Below are positions 28,301 to 35,811 of a stretch of 64,000 nt of DNA, piece after piece (the first letter of the stretch is position 1; the number at the start of each line of letters is the position of its first letter). The stretch covers positions 62,001 to 126,000 of the forward strand of contig CAMNOU010000004.1 of NCBI GenBank assembly GCA_946546945.1. The letters run 5' to 3'. The notes under the pieces were generated by a model, which ran no database searches, had not been told where the DNA came from, and saw only the letters and a list, made by a program, of their open reading frames with translations. Source of the DNA: an uncultured Lachnospiraceae bacterium (lineage in GTDB: Bacteria; Bacillota; Clostridia; Lachnospirales; Lachnospiraceae). Position numbers and translations under genes: made by a program.

Positions 28301-29320
28301 TCATCTGCCCTCCGGCGAATACCTTCTCACGGTTTCTCCCGGGATCAGATGCACCGGCTCCAGTTCGTGAACGGCAGGAGCCTGATTGCAGATGCTGTCG
28401 ACCAGGATTTCCAGGCTTCTGGATGCAATTTTCTCCCGGTGCTGCCGGATCGTAGTCAGTCTGGGGAGCAGATAATCTACCAGATCCAATCCGTCAAATC
28501 CCATGACAGAGACATCTTCCGGGACACGTATGCCGTGATCCGCCAGCGCCCTGATCGCCCCGATCGCCATCACATCCGACATTGCAAAAACAGCCGTCAG
28601 ATCATTCATCTGCAAAAGGAGCCGTTCCATGGCGCGATATCCGTCCTCGATCGAGAAATAGGATTCTACCAGCTGCCGTTCCGGCTCAAACAAAATCTCA
28701 TGCTTCGCAAAGGCCAGCGCACATCCTTCCAGGCGCCGGTCTGCCGGGTATGATGTATGCCGCTTTCCTCCCAGGATCCCGATCCTGGTATGTCCTGCAA
28801 GAATCAGGTGCTCCACCGCGAAACGCGCCGCGGAGCGGTCGTCGCTGCTGACACTGGAAAGCAGCGGATAATCCAGTCCGCCTGCATAGTTGGTCACCAG
28901 GACACACGGAATCCGGATCTTTGAAAAATCTTCGCGGAAATGATTCAGGTCACTCCCCAGAAAGAGAATGCCCTGCGGGTTCCTTCTCTGACAGATCTGG
29001 ACTGCATGCTCCACCTCATTCTCGTCTTCCTTTAAATAGTAAACCGTGCACTCAAAGCCTCTCTGTTTGATCAGTCCCTGCAGCTGCTCAACAATATAAG
29101 CGAATAACAGGTTCTGGGCGCCCTTGATCAGCACAGCGATTCCGCTGCGAATCTGCTGTTTGAGATGTTTTGCATTGGTATTCAGCTGGAAATGATATTT
29201 CTCCACCACTTCCATGATTCTTTCTTTTGCTTTTTCCGATACACCGGACTGGTTATTGAGTGCCCTTGATACGGTTCCCACGGAATACCCCGCTTCTTTC
29301 GCAATATCCTTAATTGTCAT
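28301..29320 (-). CDS. LacI-family transcriptional regulator of the maltodextrin cluster
   Basis: The N-terminal HTH (TIKDIAKEAGYSVGTVSRAL) is followed by a hinge helix and a periplasmic-binding-protein-like ligand domain from about residue 60 to the end, 339 aa in all. AAAGGG lies 6 nt before the ATG. It sits between the permease genes and malQ, in the same direction, and probably controls the cluster through the site at 32533-32546. The ligand is likely a maltodextrin or a related alpha-glucoside; this is inference from context. Confidence 0.92.
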   Translation of the reverse strand: MTIKDIAKEAGYSVGTVSRALNNQSGVSEKAKERIMEVVEKYHFQLNTNAKHLKQQIRSGIAVLIKGAQNLLFAYIVEQLQGLIKQRGFECTVYYLKEDENEVEHAVQICQRRNPQGILFLGSDLNHFREDFSKIRIPCVLVTNYAGGLDYPLLSSVSSDDRSAARFAVEHLILAGHTRIGILGGKRHTSYPADRRLEGCALAFAKHEILFEPERQLVESYFSIEDGYRAMERLLLQMNDLTAVFAMSDVMAIGAIRALADHGIRVPEDVSVMGFDGLDLVDYLLPRLTTIRQHREKIASRSLEILVDSICNQAPAVHELEPVHLIPGETVRRYSPEGR

Positions 29321-29351
29321 AGCATACCCTTTTCTACATCTGTATTTTCTC

Positions 29352-30194
29352 CTAGCCTTTCACAGCTCCCGCCGCGACGCCCTTAATGATGTGCTTCTGC
29401 CCGAGCAGGTAAACAATGATAATCGGAATGACCGTCATCATAATACTGGCCATCATCGGCCCCATTTCCACTTTCCCGTAGCTTCCGCGGAAGTACTGGA
29501 TCAGCATCGGAATCGTCTTGTATTTTTTGATATCCAGAACAAGCGTCGGCAGCAGATAGTCGTTCCAGACCCACATTGCTTCCAGAATTGCCACAGATAT
29601 CATGGTCGGCTTCAGCATCGGCATGACTACCATGAAAAATGTCTGCAGCGGACTGCATCCGTCGATCAGAGACGCCTCCTCGATCTCTACAGGAATCGAT
29701 TTCATGAATCCCGCAAACATAAAGACTGCCAGGCCTGCACCAAATCCTAAGTATATAATAAAGATATTCCAGGGTTTATTCAAGCCCAAACGGTCCGCAG
29801 TCTGTGAAAGCGTGAACATGACCATCTGAAAAGGCACAACCATAGAGAATACGAACAGATAATACAGTGCTTTCGTAAATCTGCTGCTGACCCGCGTGAT
29901 GAACCAGGCACACATGGAACAACAGATACAGATGACGAACACCGAAGTAACCGTAATCAGCACCGAAAAACCAAGGCTTCTTAAAAAGCCCTGCGCAGTC
30001 AGCGCATTAAAGTAGTTCGAAAGCCCCGCAAAGGTTCCCGGCGCCGGCAGTTTGAATACATCACCGGTCCCGATTGCCCGCTCGACCTTCAGTGAATTGA
30101 TCAGGATCATGAAGATCGGGTAAATATAAAAACAGGAAAGAATAATCAATAAAAGGATCCATACTTTATCGACTGCTTTTTTCTTCTGTGCCAT
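29352..30194 (-). CDS. Carbohydrate ABC transporter permease, MalG type
   Basis: Inner-membrane permease of 280 aa with six predicted helices and the EAA loop EEASLIDGCSPLQTFFMVVMP. The frame is open 35 codons further upstream, but the ATG at 30194 has GGAGG 10 nt before it. That ATG overlaps the stop of the preceding permease (TAATG), which fixes the start. It pairs with the MalF-type permease. No ATPase gene is in the cluster, so a shared MsmK/MsiK-type ATPase elsewhere is likely. Confidence 0.92.
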   Translation of the reverse strand: MAQKKKAVDKVWILLLIILSCFYIYPIFMILINSLKVERAIGTGDVFKLPAPGTFAGLSNYFNALTAQGFLRSLGFSVLITVTSVFVICICCSMCAWFITRVSSRFTKALYYLFVFSMVVPFQMVMFTLSQTADRLGLNKPWNIFIIYLGFGAGLAVFMFAGFMKSIPVEIEEASLIDGCSPLQTFFMVVMPMLKPTMISVAILEAMWVWNDYLLPTLVLDIKKYKTIPMLIQYFRGSYGKVEMGPMMASIMMTVIPIIIVYLLGQKHIIKGVAAGAVKG

Positions 30195-31045
30195 TATGCC
30201 TGCACCTCCTTCGAACGCGTTGCCTTCAGCTGAATCAGCGAGATCACGATCACAAGAATACAGAAGATCACTGCTTTGCCCTGTCCGAAGCCCTTCCACT
30301 GAAGACCTGCCCTCGCATAGAAGGTATTATAAATATTTAACGCCAGCATTTCCGTCATGTGATTCGGGGCGCCTCCCGTCAGCGCCAGGTTCTGGTCGAA
30401 CAGTTTAAAAGAGTTTGTCAGGGTCAGGAACACACAAATCGTGATGGACGGCATGATCATCGGCAGTTTGACCAGGAAAAACGTCTTCACCGCGGAGGCG
30501 CCATCGATTGCCGCCGCTTCCAGGATATCATCCGGAACATTCTGAAGACCGGCAATATAAATAATCATCATGTAGCCGATCTGCTGCCAGCACATCAGTA
30601 CGATCATTCCCCAGTACCCTGCAGCCGTATTCAGCTGCAAAAGAGGCTTTCCCACAATCGTCAGGAGACAATTGATCAGGATCTGCCAGATATATCCGAG
30701 CACGATTCCTCCGATCAGATTCGGCATAAAAAAGATGGTCCGGAAAATATTGGTTCCTTTCAGTTTCCGGGTCAGAAGAAGAGCCAGCCCAAGTCCTCCG
30801 ATATTGATGAACAGGATGGATACAACGGCAAATAAAACCGTATAACCAAAAGCGTGACCAAAGGAGGCATCCGTCAATGCATGCCTGTAATTGGCAAGAC
30901 CGACCCATTTTGCATTGCTGATTGTTGTAAACTGGCAGAACGAAAGATACAGTCCCTCAATGAACGGAACGATGAATCCGATCGCAAATGCCGCCAATGT
31001 AGGGATAATGAAAACAGGAAAATATTTTTTAATTGCTTTTTCCAT
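30194..31045 (-). CDS. Carbohydrate ABC transporter permease, MalF type
   Basis: Inner-membrane permease of 283 aa with six predicted helices. Its EAA loop is EAAAIDGASAVKTFFLVKLP, and the sequence IFFMPNLIGGIVLGYIWQ is typical of sugar permeases of this family. GGAGG lies 7 nt before the ATG. It follows the binding protein across a 113-bp gap that contains a stem-loop. Confidence 0.93.
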   Translation of the reverse strand: MEKAIKKYFPVFIIPTLAAFAIGFIVPFIEGLYLSFCQFTTISNAKWVGLANYRHALTDASFGHAFGYTVLFAVVSILFINIGGLGLALLLTRKLKGTNIFRTIFFMPNLIGGIVLGYIWQILINCLLTIVGKPLLQLNTAAGYWGMIVLMCWQQIGYMMIIYIAGLQNVPDDILEAAAIDGASAVKTFFLVKLPMIMPSITICVFLTLTNSFKLFDQNLALTGGAPNHMTEMLALNIYNTFYARAGLQWKGFGQGKAVIFCILVIVISLIQLKATRSKEVQA

Positions 31046-31102
31046 GAAAAGTCCTCCCGCTGCATATCAATTTGGTTGAGGCAGGATTTTCGTGCAGAAA
31101 TA

Positions 31103-31126
31103 CGGGCAGACAGCCAAAACTGCCCG
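31103..31126 (-). promoter_or_regulatory. Stem-loop between binding-protein and permease genes
   Basis: CGGGCAG (31103-31109) pairs with CTGCCCG (31120-31126) around a 10-nt loop, with no T-run on the minus strand. Hairpins at this position in sugar ABC operons often stabilise the binding-protein mRNA or weaken readthrough, so that more binding protein than permease is made. That role here is inference. Confidence 0.5.
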
Positions 31127-31158
31127 CCCGCACACGCATCCGTCTCTATGCACAAATT

Positions 31159-32511
31159 TTACTGATTGTTGGTCAGCGCATACTCCGCTGCCCAGTTTTC
31201 TACGAATGCGGAAACAACTGCATCCCAGTTTGCATCGGTCTGATCTGCCGCATAAGCAGTCAGCGCATTGCCCAGAACGTTTTTCCACTCTTCGGAAGGC
31301 ATTGTCGTAAAGTTCCATGCTACAGGGGTCTTTCCTGACTCAGTATAAGCAGCATCCTGTTTTACAAACAGATTTTCCGGCTCCTGCGCGGTATCGAAAG
31401 GAATAACAAATCCCATGTCAGCAGCCATTGCTTTTGTACCCTCATCGGAGGTTACGCACCAGTCAATGAAATCGATGGTCGCCTGGATGTCTTTTTCATC
31501 TGCCGTGCTGTTGACGCACCAGTAGTTTTCTGTACCCGTGCAGAGTCCCTGATTTGCCTCATCGCCAACGCCGATATAGATCGGGATCATTGCAAGGTCA
31601 TCATCTGTAAAGGTTCCGTCTTCTGTCAGATTTGCATATTCCCAGGATCCGTTCTGATAAAATACAGCTTCTCCTGCAAGGAATTCATTTCTGGAGTCAT
31701 CTCCTGTCTTGGACGCCAGCGCGGATCCGTCACAGGTGCTGTTATTTACATACAGATCAAAAATAGCGCGGTAGTTATCCAGATAGGTTCCCTTGATCGC
31801 CTCTGTACTTTCAATTCCATCTTGCTGATACTCGAAATAAATCGGCAGATTGGCAAGATGTGTTTTGAATCTCCAGTCGGAAGATCCGTCCATTCCTGCC
31901 GATGTGAAGGCTGCGAATCCAAGCTCATCTTTCCGGCTCTGGATATCTTCAGCGATCCGTTTCAAATCTTCGAAGGACTGAATGTCCTCAACAGAATATC
32001 CCGCCTGTCCGAGAAGTGTCTTGTTTACGATAATACCGTAAGACTCAATGGTATAGGCGATTGCATCTACCGCCTCTCCATCCTGCAGCGCGTAGAAATC
32101 ACCGGTCAGGTGTGAGTAAATGTCTGTACCGGACAGATCATAACAGTAGTCTTTCCAGTTCTGCAGTCCGACCGGACCGTTCACCTGGAACAAAGTAGGC
32201 GCATTCGATTTGTTCATCTCACTCATCAGAGTCGTCTCATATTCTCCGGAAGCCGCTGTCACGACCGTCACCGGCACGCCGGTCTGCTCTGTATAGGAAG
32301 CAGCCAGTGCCTTCCACTGCTCATCCTGTTCCGGCTTGAAATTCAGGTAATACACAGCGCCATCTGCACCGGATGCTCCCTGTGCTGTTTTGTTTTCTGC
32401 AGGAGCACTGCCATCCGCAGAATTCGTGCCCGTACTCTTCTTCCCGCAGCCTGCTGCCAGGCTCGCTGCCATTGCTCCGATCAATACCAGGGCAATCCAT
32501 TTTTTCTTCAT
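31159..32511 (-). CDS. Sugar ABC transporter substrate-binding lipoprotein
   Basis: Family 1 extracellular solute-binding protein, 450 aa. The lipoprotein signal KKKWIALVLIGAMAASLAAG is followed by the lipobox Cys and a Gly/Ser/Asn/Ala-rich linker (about 22-50). The mature fold resembles MalE-type proteins (for example NKSNAPTLFQVNG and FQNGSWEYANLT-like stretches). Substrate is probably an alpha-glucan oligosaccharide, because malQ is in the same cluster. GGAGGG lies 7 nt before the ATG. It is the first gene of the operon. Confidence 0.93.
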   Translation of the reverse strand: MKKKWIALVLIGAMAASLAAGCGKKSTGTNSADGSAPAENKTAQGASGADGAVYYLNFKPEQDEQWKALAASYTEQTGVPVTVVTAASGEYETTLMSEMNKSNAPTLFQVNGPVGLQNWKDYCYDLSGTDIYSHLTGDFYALQDGEAVDAIAYTIESYGIIVNKTLLGQAGYSVEDIQSFEDLKRIAEDIQSRKDELGFAAFTSAGMDGSSDWRFKTHLANLPIYFEYQQDGIESTEAIKGTYLDNYRAIFDLYVNNSTCDGSALASKTGDDSRNEFLAGEAVFYQNGSWEYANLTEDGTFTDDDLAMIPIYIGVGDEANQGLCTGTENYWCVNSTADEKDIQATIDFIDWCVTSDEGTKAMAADMGFVIPFDTAQEPENLFVKQDAAYTESGKTPVAWNFTTMPSEEWKNVLGNALTAYAADQTDANWDAVVSAFVENWAAEYALTNNQ

Positions 32512-32532
32512 TCTTTTTCCCTCCTTGTTTTT

Positions 32533-32546
32533 GGAAACGTTTTAAA
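32533..32546. promoter_or_regulatory. Candidate LacI-family operator downstream of the sugar operon start site
   Basis: GGAAACGTTTTAAA has the CG-centred half-symmetric form (AAACGTTT core) of LacI/CcpA-family sites. It lies between the predicted transcription start and the ribosome-binding site of the binding-protein gene, where a bound repressor would block transcription. CcpA rather than the local LacI protein could also use it. Confidence 0.55.
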
Positions 32547-32568
32547 TATTTTCATCTTCTGTGCGGGT

Positions 32569-32598
32569 ATTTTAACGCCAAAATCCTGTATATTTCAA
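32569..32598 (-). promoter_or_regulatory. Sigma-A promoter of the maltodextrin operon
   Basis: On the minus strand, TTGAAA (32598-32593), an 18-nt spacer and TAAAAT (32574-32569) lie about 60 bp upstream of the binding-protein start codon. Confidence 0.65.
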
Positions 32599-32704
32599 GG
32601 CTTTTTTATAAAAAAGTACATTTTTGTGAATATTTTCCTAATATTTTTTGATAATTTTCCTAAAAACATTCCTTATTTTGTTGAAAACGACAATTTGATT
32701 TTAT

Positions 32705-32715
32705 GTAACGTTTCC
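32705..32715. promoter_or_regulatory. Second GGAAACGTT site, inverted, upstream of the maltodextrin promoter
   Basis: GTAACGTTTCC reads GGAAACGTTAC on the other strand and shares GGAAACGTT with the site at 32533. Their centres are about 170 bp apart, which would allow looping, or the site could serve the divergent PPK2 gene. The rest of 32599-32828 is AT-rich, with a possible PPK2 -10 (TAAAAT near 32784) and no open frame. Confidence 0.4.
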
Positions 32716-32828
32716 ATTTTCTTCCAGTTATCTTTTCGGCACAGCCGGCCAAATTATCTGTGGAAAAAAGAACCCTTTCCTGATAAAATAAAAAACATAG
32801 AGAAAAAGCCGTAAGGAGGCAGGCAAAG

Positions 32829-34331
32829 ATGTTGGAACAACTTGATCTGACAAAGAAAATGTCAAAAAAAGAATGCAAAGAACGGATGGCGGTCCTTGAG
32901 CCGGAGCTTTCGAGACTGCAAAGGACCTTGAAGGCAGAGAAAATACCTGTAATCATCGTGTTCGAAGGATTCGGCGCTGCCGGGAAGGGCTATCAGATCA
33001 GCCGTCTGATCCGCGCTCTGGATCCGCGCGGATTTTATGTCCACGCAATCGGTCCCGAATCGGAAGAGGAAAAAATGCACCCCTTCCTGTGGAGGTTCTG
33101 GACGAAGACTCCGGCCAAAGATCAGATTGCCATTTTTGACAGGAGCTGGTACCGCAAAGTATTAATTGAACGCTTTGATCAGAGCGTTCCCGATCAGAAG
33201 CTGACTCCTCATTACAACGAGATCAACTCCTTTGAACGGCAGCTGTGCATGGATGGCGCCGTGATCATCAAACTCTTTCTGGCAATTGATAAAAAAGAGC
33301 AAAAGAAACGCTTTGATAACCTTCTCTCTTCCGCGTCATCCGCATGGCGTGTCTCGGATGATGATTTGAAGAGGAACAAGCATTTTTCACAGTATAAAAA
33401 AATCTGTGATGAAATGCTGGAACACACAGACACTGCCTGCGCGCCCTGGACCATCATCGAATCCATGGACCGTGAGTTTGCTTCCGTCAAAATCTATACT
33501 GCGGTCATCGAGGCTATGAAGGCTTCACTCCGGCGCAAATCAGAAAACGAGAAGGCAACCGCGTCCATATCCACGGATCCTCTCCCGGCTTCGGAATACA
33601 GTGACAGCATTCTGCGGACTTCCAGTCTGCAGAAAGTCGACCTGAGCCTTTCCATGACCAGAGAAGAATACAGAGACCAGCTCAAAAAACTGCAGAAACG
33701 GATCGCTGAGCTTCACGGAGAACTCTACCGCAGAAGGATCCCCGTCATCATCGGTTTTGAGGGCTGGGATGCCGGCGGAAAAGGCGGCGCCATCAAACGT
33801 CTTACCGAGCGGATGGATCCGCGCGGGTACTGTGTTTATCCGACCGCCTCACCCAACGATATCGAAAAAGTGCACCACTATCTCTGGCGCTTCTGGAAAA
33901 ACGTCCCCAAGGACGGCCATATCGCCATCTTTGACCGTACCTGGTACGGCCGCGTCATGGTGGAACGCATCGAAGGCTTTTGTACCGATGCCGAATGGAA
34001 GCGTGCCTATCAGGAAATCAATGAGATGGAAAAACAGTTTACGCAGCACGGAGCCATTGTTCTGAAATTCTGGCTCCAGATCGATAAAGACGAACAGGAA
34101 AAACGCTTCCGGGAACGCATGGATAATCCCGACAAACAATGGAAAATCACAGATGAAGACTGGAGGAACCGGGACAAATGGGAAGAATACGAGCGTGCCG
34201 TCGATGAGATGCTGGTGCGCACCTCCACAACCGGCGCGCCCTGGATCATTGTGGAAGGGAACGATAAATACTATGCCCGCATCAAGGTGCTGCGCACCGT
34301 CGTCGAGGCCATGGAAAACCGATTGAACTGA
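32829..34331 (+). CDS. Tandem-domain polyphosphate kinase 2 family protein (polyphosphate:AMP phosphotransferase type)
   Basis: Two PPK2 domains in one 500-aa chain. The first has the Walker-like GFGAAGKG (about 44-51) and DRSWYRKVLIERFD, and the second has GWDAGGKG (about 313-320) and DRTWYGRVMVERIEG. Two-domain proteins of this class typically use polyphosphate to phosphorylate AMP to ADP. The second domain keeps the more canonical motifs, while the first has Ala for Gly/Asp changes in its loop and may be less active. AAGGAGG lies 9 nt before the ATG. It is transcribed divergently from the sugar operon. Confidence 0.9.
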   Translation: MLEQLDLTKKMSKKECKERMAVLEPELSRLQRTLKAEKIPVIIVFEGFGAAGKGYQISRLIRALDPRGFYVHAIGPESEEEKMHPFLWRFWTKTPAKDQIAIFDRSWYRKVLIERFDQSVPDQKLTPHYNEINSFERQLCMDGAVIIKLFLAIDKKEQKKRFDNLLSSASSAWRVSDDDLKRNKHFSQYKKICDEMLEHTDTACAPWTIIESMDREFASVKIYTAVIEAMKASLRRKSENEKATASISTDPLPASEYSDSILRTSSLQKVDLSLSMTREEYRDQLKKLQKRIAELHGELYRRRIPVIIGFEGWDAGGKGGAIKRLTERMDPRGYCVYPTASPNDIEKVHHYLWRFWKNVPKDGHIAIFDRTWYGRVMVERIEGFCTDAEWKRAYQEINEMEKQFTQHGAIVLKFWLQIDKDEQEKRFRERMDNPDKQWKITDEDWRNRDKWEEYERAVDEMLVRTSTTGAPWIIVEGNDKYYARIKVLRTVVEAMENRLN

Positions 34332-34341
34332 CAATAAAAAG

Positions 34342-34379
34342 AAGGTGACGCACCGCCAAAACGATGCGCCGCCTTTTTT
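34342..34379. terminator. Bidirectional terminator between PPK2 and glycosyltransferase genes
   Basis: AAGGTGACGCA (34342-34352) pairs with TGCGCCGCCTT (34365-34375), with one mismatch and one G-U pair. It is followed by TTTTT on the plus strand and by TTCTTTTTATT on the minus strand. The two genes converge here. Confidence 0.8.
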
Positions 34380-35667
34380 AATGGTTTCTCAAAAGATGTT
34401 CTTTCCACCCGGCCGCTCCGCGCAGCGTCCGTGCCGTCCTTTCCTGCCCGTGTCTGACCGGTTTCCACTCTACCCGCGGCTTCATTGCCGCGATCGCAAT
34501 CGGGAAATATGTATACATATAGAACGGAAAACACAGCAGATAAAGGAGTTTCCTTGCCGGATTTACCGCAATCTTCTTCCACTGCGTCACCATGGTATAG
34601 GTTCCCAGAAGGAACATTGCCATAAAGGTGTTCAGGAAGAACATGCTGATGGAAAACAGAATGAATCCGGGGTCATGAGAGGTAAAGAGCATAATCACCA
34701 GCTCTGAAATACCAATCAGAGAGGCCGCGGCCGTCAGCACAAACGCCGGCAGATACCCCATCAGCATATCATAACAGGAAAACTTCCGTTCCCGCAGCAG
34801 TTTCTTTACCAGAGCGCCGCCATATTTTCCAAAGACCTGATAGTACCCTTTGACCCAGCGTATACGCTGATTCCAGGAATCGATCAGCCTGGTGGGCTGC
34901 TCATCAAAAAATTCTGCGGTCGGACAATATCCGATCTTCACATCATGAAGAATACAGTCGGCTGTAAATTCGATATCTTCTGTCAGGAGGAAATGCTTCC
35001 AGCCATTATTTCTGACAATAATATCCGAAGAGATCAAATAACCGGTCCCCGAGACCATACAGCTGCTGCCATAGGTCATCCTTCCCTTATTCAGAAATTC
35101 TGCTTCGTGCAGAAACCACAGACCATAGCCAAAGGAAATCCAGTTTGCTCCGAAGTTCCTGCTGTTGCGGTAACTGGTCACGACCTGATATCCCGCACAG
35201 AAGACACGGTTCATTTCCTCGACATAGTTTTTCGCAAGAATGTTATCAGCATCAAAGATAAAATAACCATCATACCTGGCCAGCTTCCCTTCCTCTGCCA
35301 GTCGTTCCAGCAGATATTCAAGCGCATACCCTTTTCCGATTTTTTCACGGTTGTGCCTTACATAACAGGATACGCCCTTCCACCGGACAATATTCTCCGT
35401 GCGGTCCGTACAGTTGTCGGCGACTACATAGATATCCAGAAGATCTTTCGGATAATTCTGCGCATAAATGCTGTCAATCAGACCGCCGATCACGTTTTCT
35501 TCATTGCGTGCGGCAATGAGCACCGCATAGCGCCCCTTCCTGTCCGTTGACGGAATCGCTATCTTCCTTTTATACCGGACAAAAAAGTAAATTGCCTGAT
35601 ACGAAAAACAGATGACAAAAGCAGAAATGATAGACCAGTTAATAATTTTCGGAATCAGTTCCGGCAT
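34378..35667 (-). CDS. Membrane-bound family 2 glycosyltransferase
   Basis: Processive-type GT2 enzyme of 429 aa. It has one N-terminal TM (about 8-28), then the GT-A domain with IAARNEENVIGGLID, ADNCTDRTENI, FDADN (metal-binding DxD-like) and QRIRWVKGYYQ (the QxxRW motif of synthases such as hyaluronan and cellulose synthase). Three to four C-terminal TMs follow. It probably makes or starts a surface polysaccharide; the sugar is unknown. The ATG at 35667 has GGAGGAG 7 nt upstream, and an upstream in-frame ATG at 35700 lacks one. No polysaccharide cluster surrounds it. Confidence 0.88.
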   Translation of the reverse strand: MPELIPKIINWSIISAFVICFSYQAIYFFVRYKRKIAIPSTDRKGRYAVLIAARNEENVIGGLIDSIYAQNYPKDLLDIYVVADNCTDRTENIVRWKGVSCYVRHNREKIGKGYALEYLLERLAEEGKLARYDGYFIFDADNILAKNYVEEMNRVFCAGYQVVTSYRNSRNFGANWISFGYGLWFLHEAEFLNKGRMTYGSSCMVSGTGYLISSDIIVRNNGWKHFLLTEDIEFTADCILHDVKIGYCPTAEFFDEQPTRLIDSWNQRIRWVKGYYQVFGKYGGALVKKLLRERKFSCYDMLMGYLPAFVLTAAASLIGISELVIMLFTSHDPGFILFSISMFFLNTFMAMFLLGTYTMVTQWKKIAVNPARKLLYLLCFPFYMYTYFPIAIAAMKPRVEWKPVRHGQERTARTLRGAAGWKEHLLRNH

Positions 35668-35811
35668 AATCTCTCTCCTCCCCTGGTTGTTTCTCAACAT
35701 GTTATGAGATTATCATACTCCTGATTTCTTAACATTTAAAACCCCATCATCTGAATATTTCTTTTCATATTTCTTAATTTTCGTTAAAAAACGGACGCGG
35801 GAAAGGAGCGC

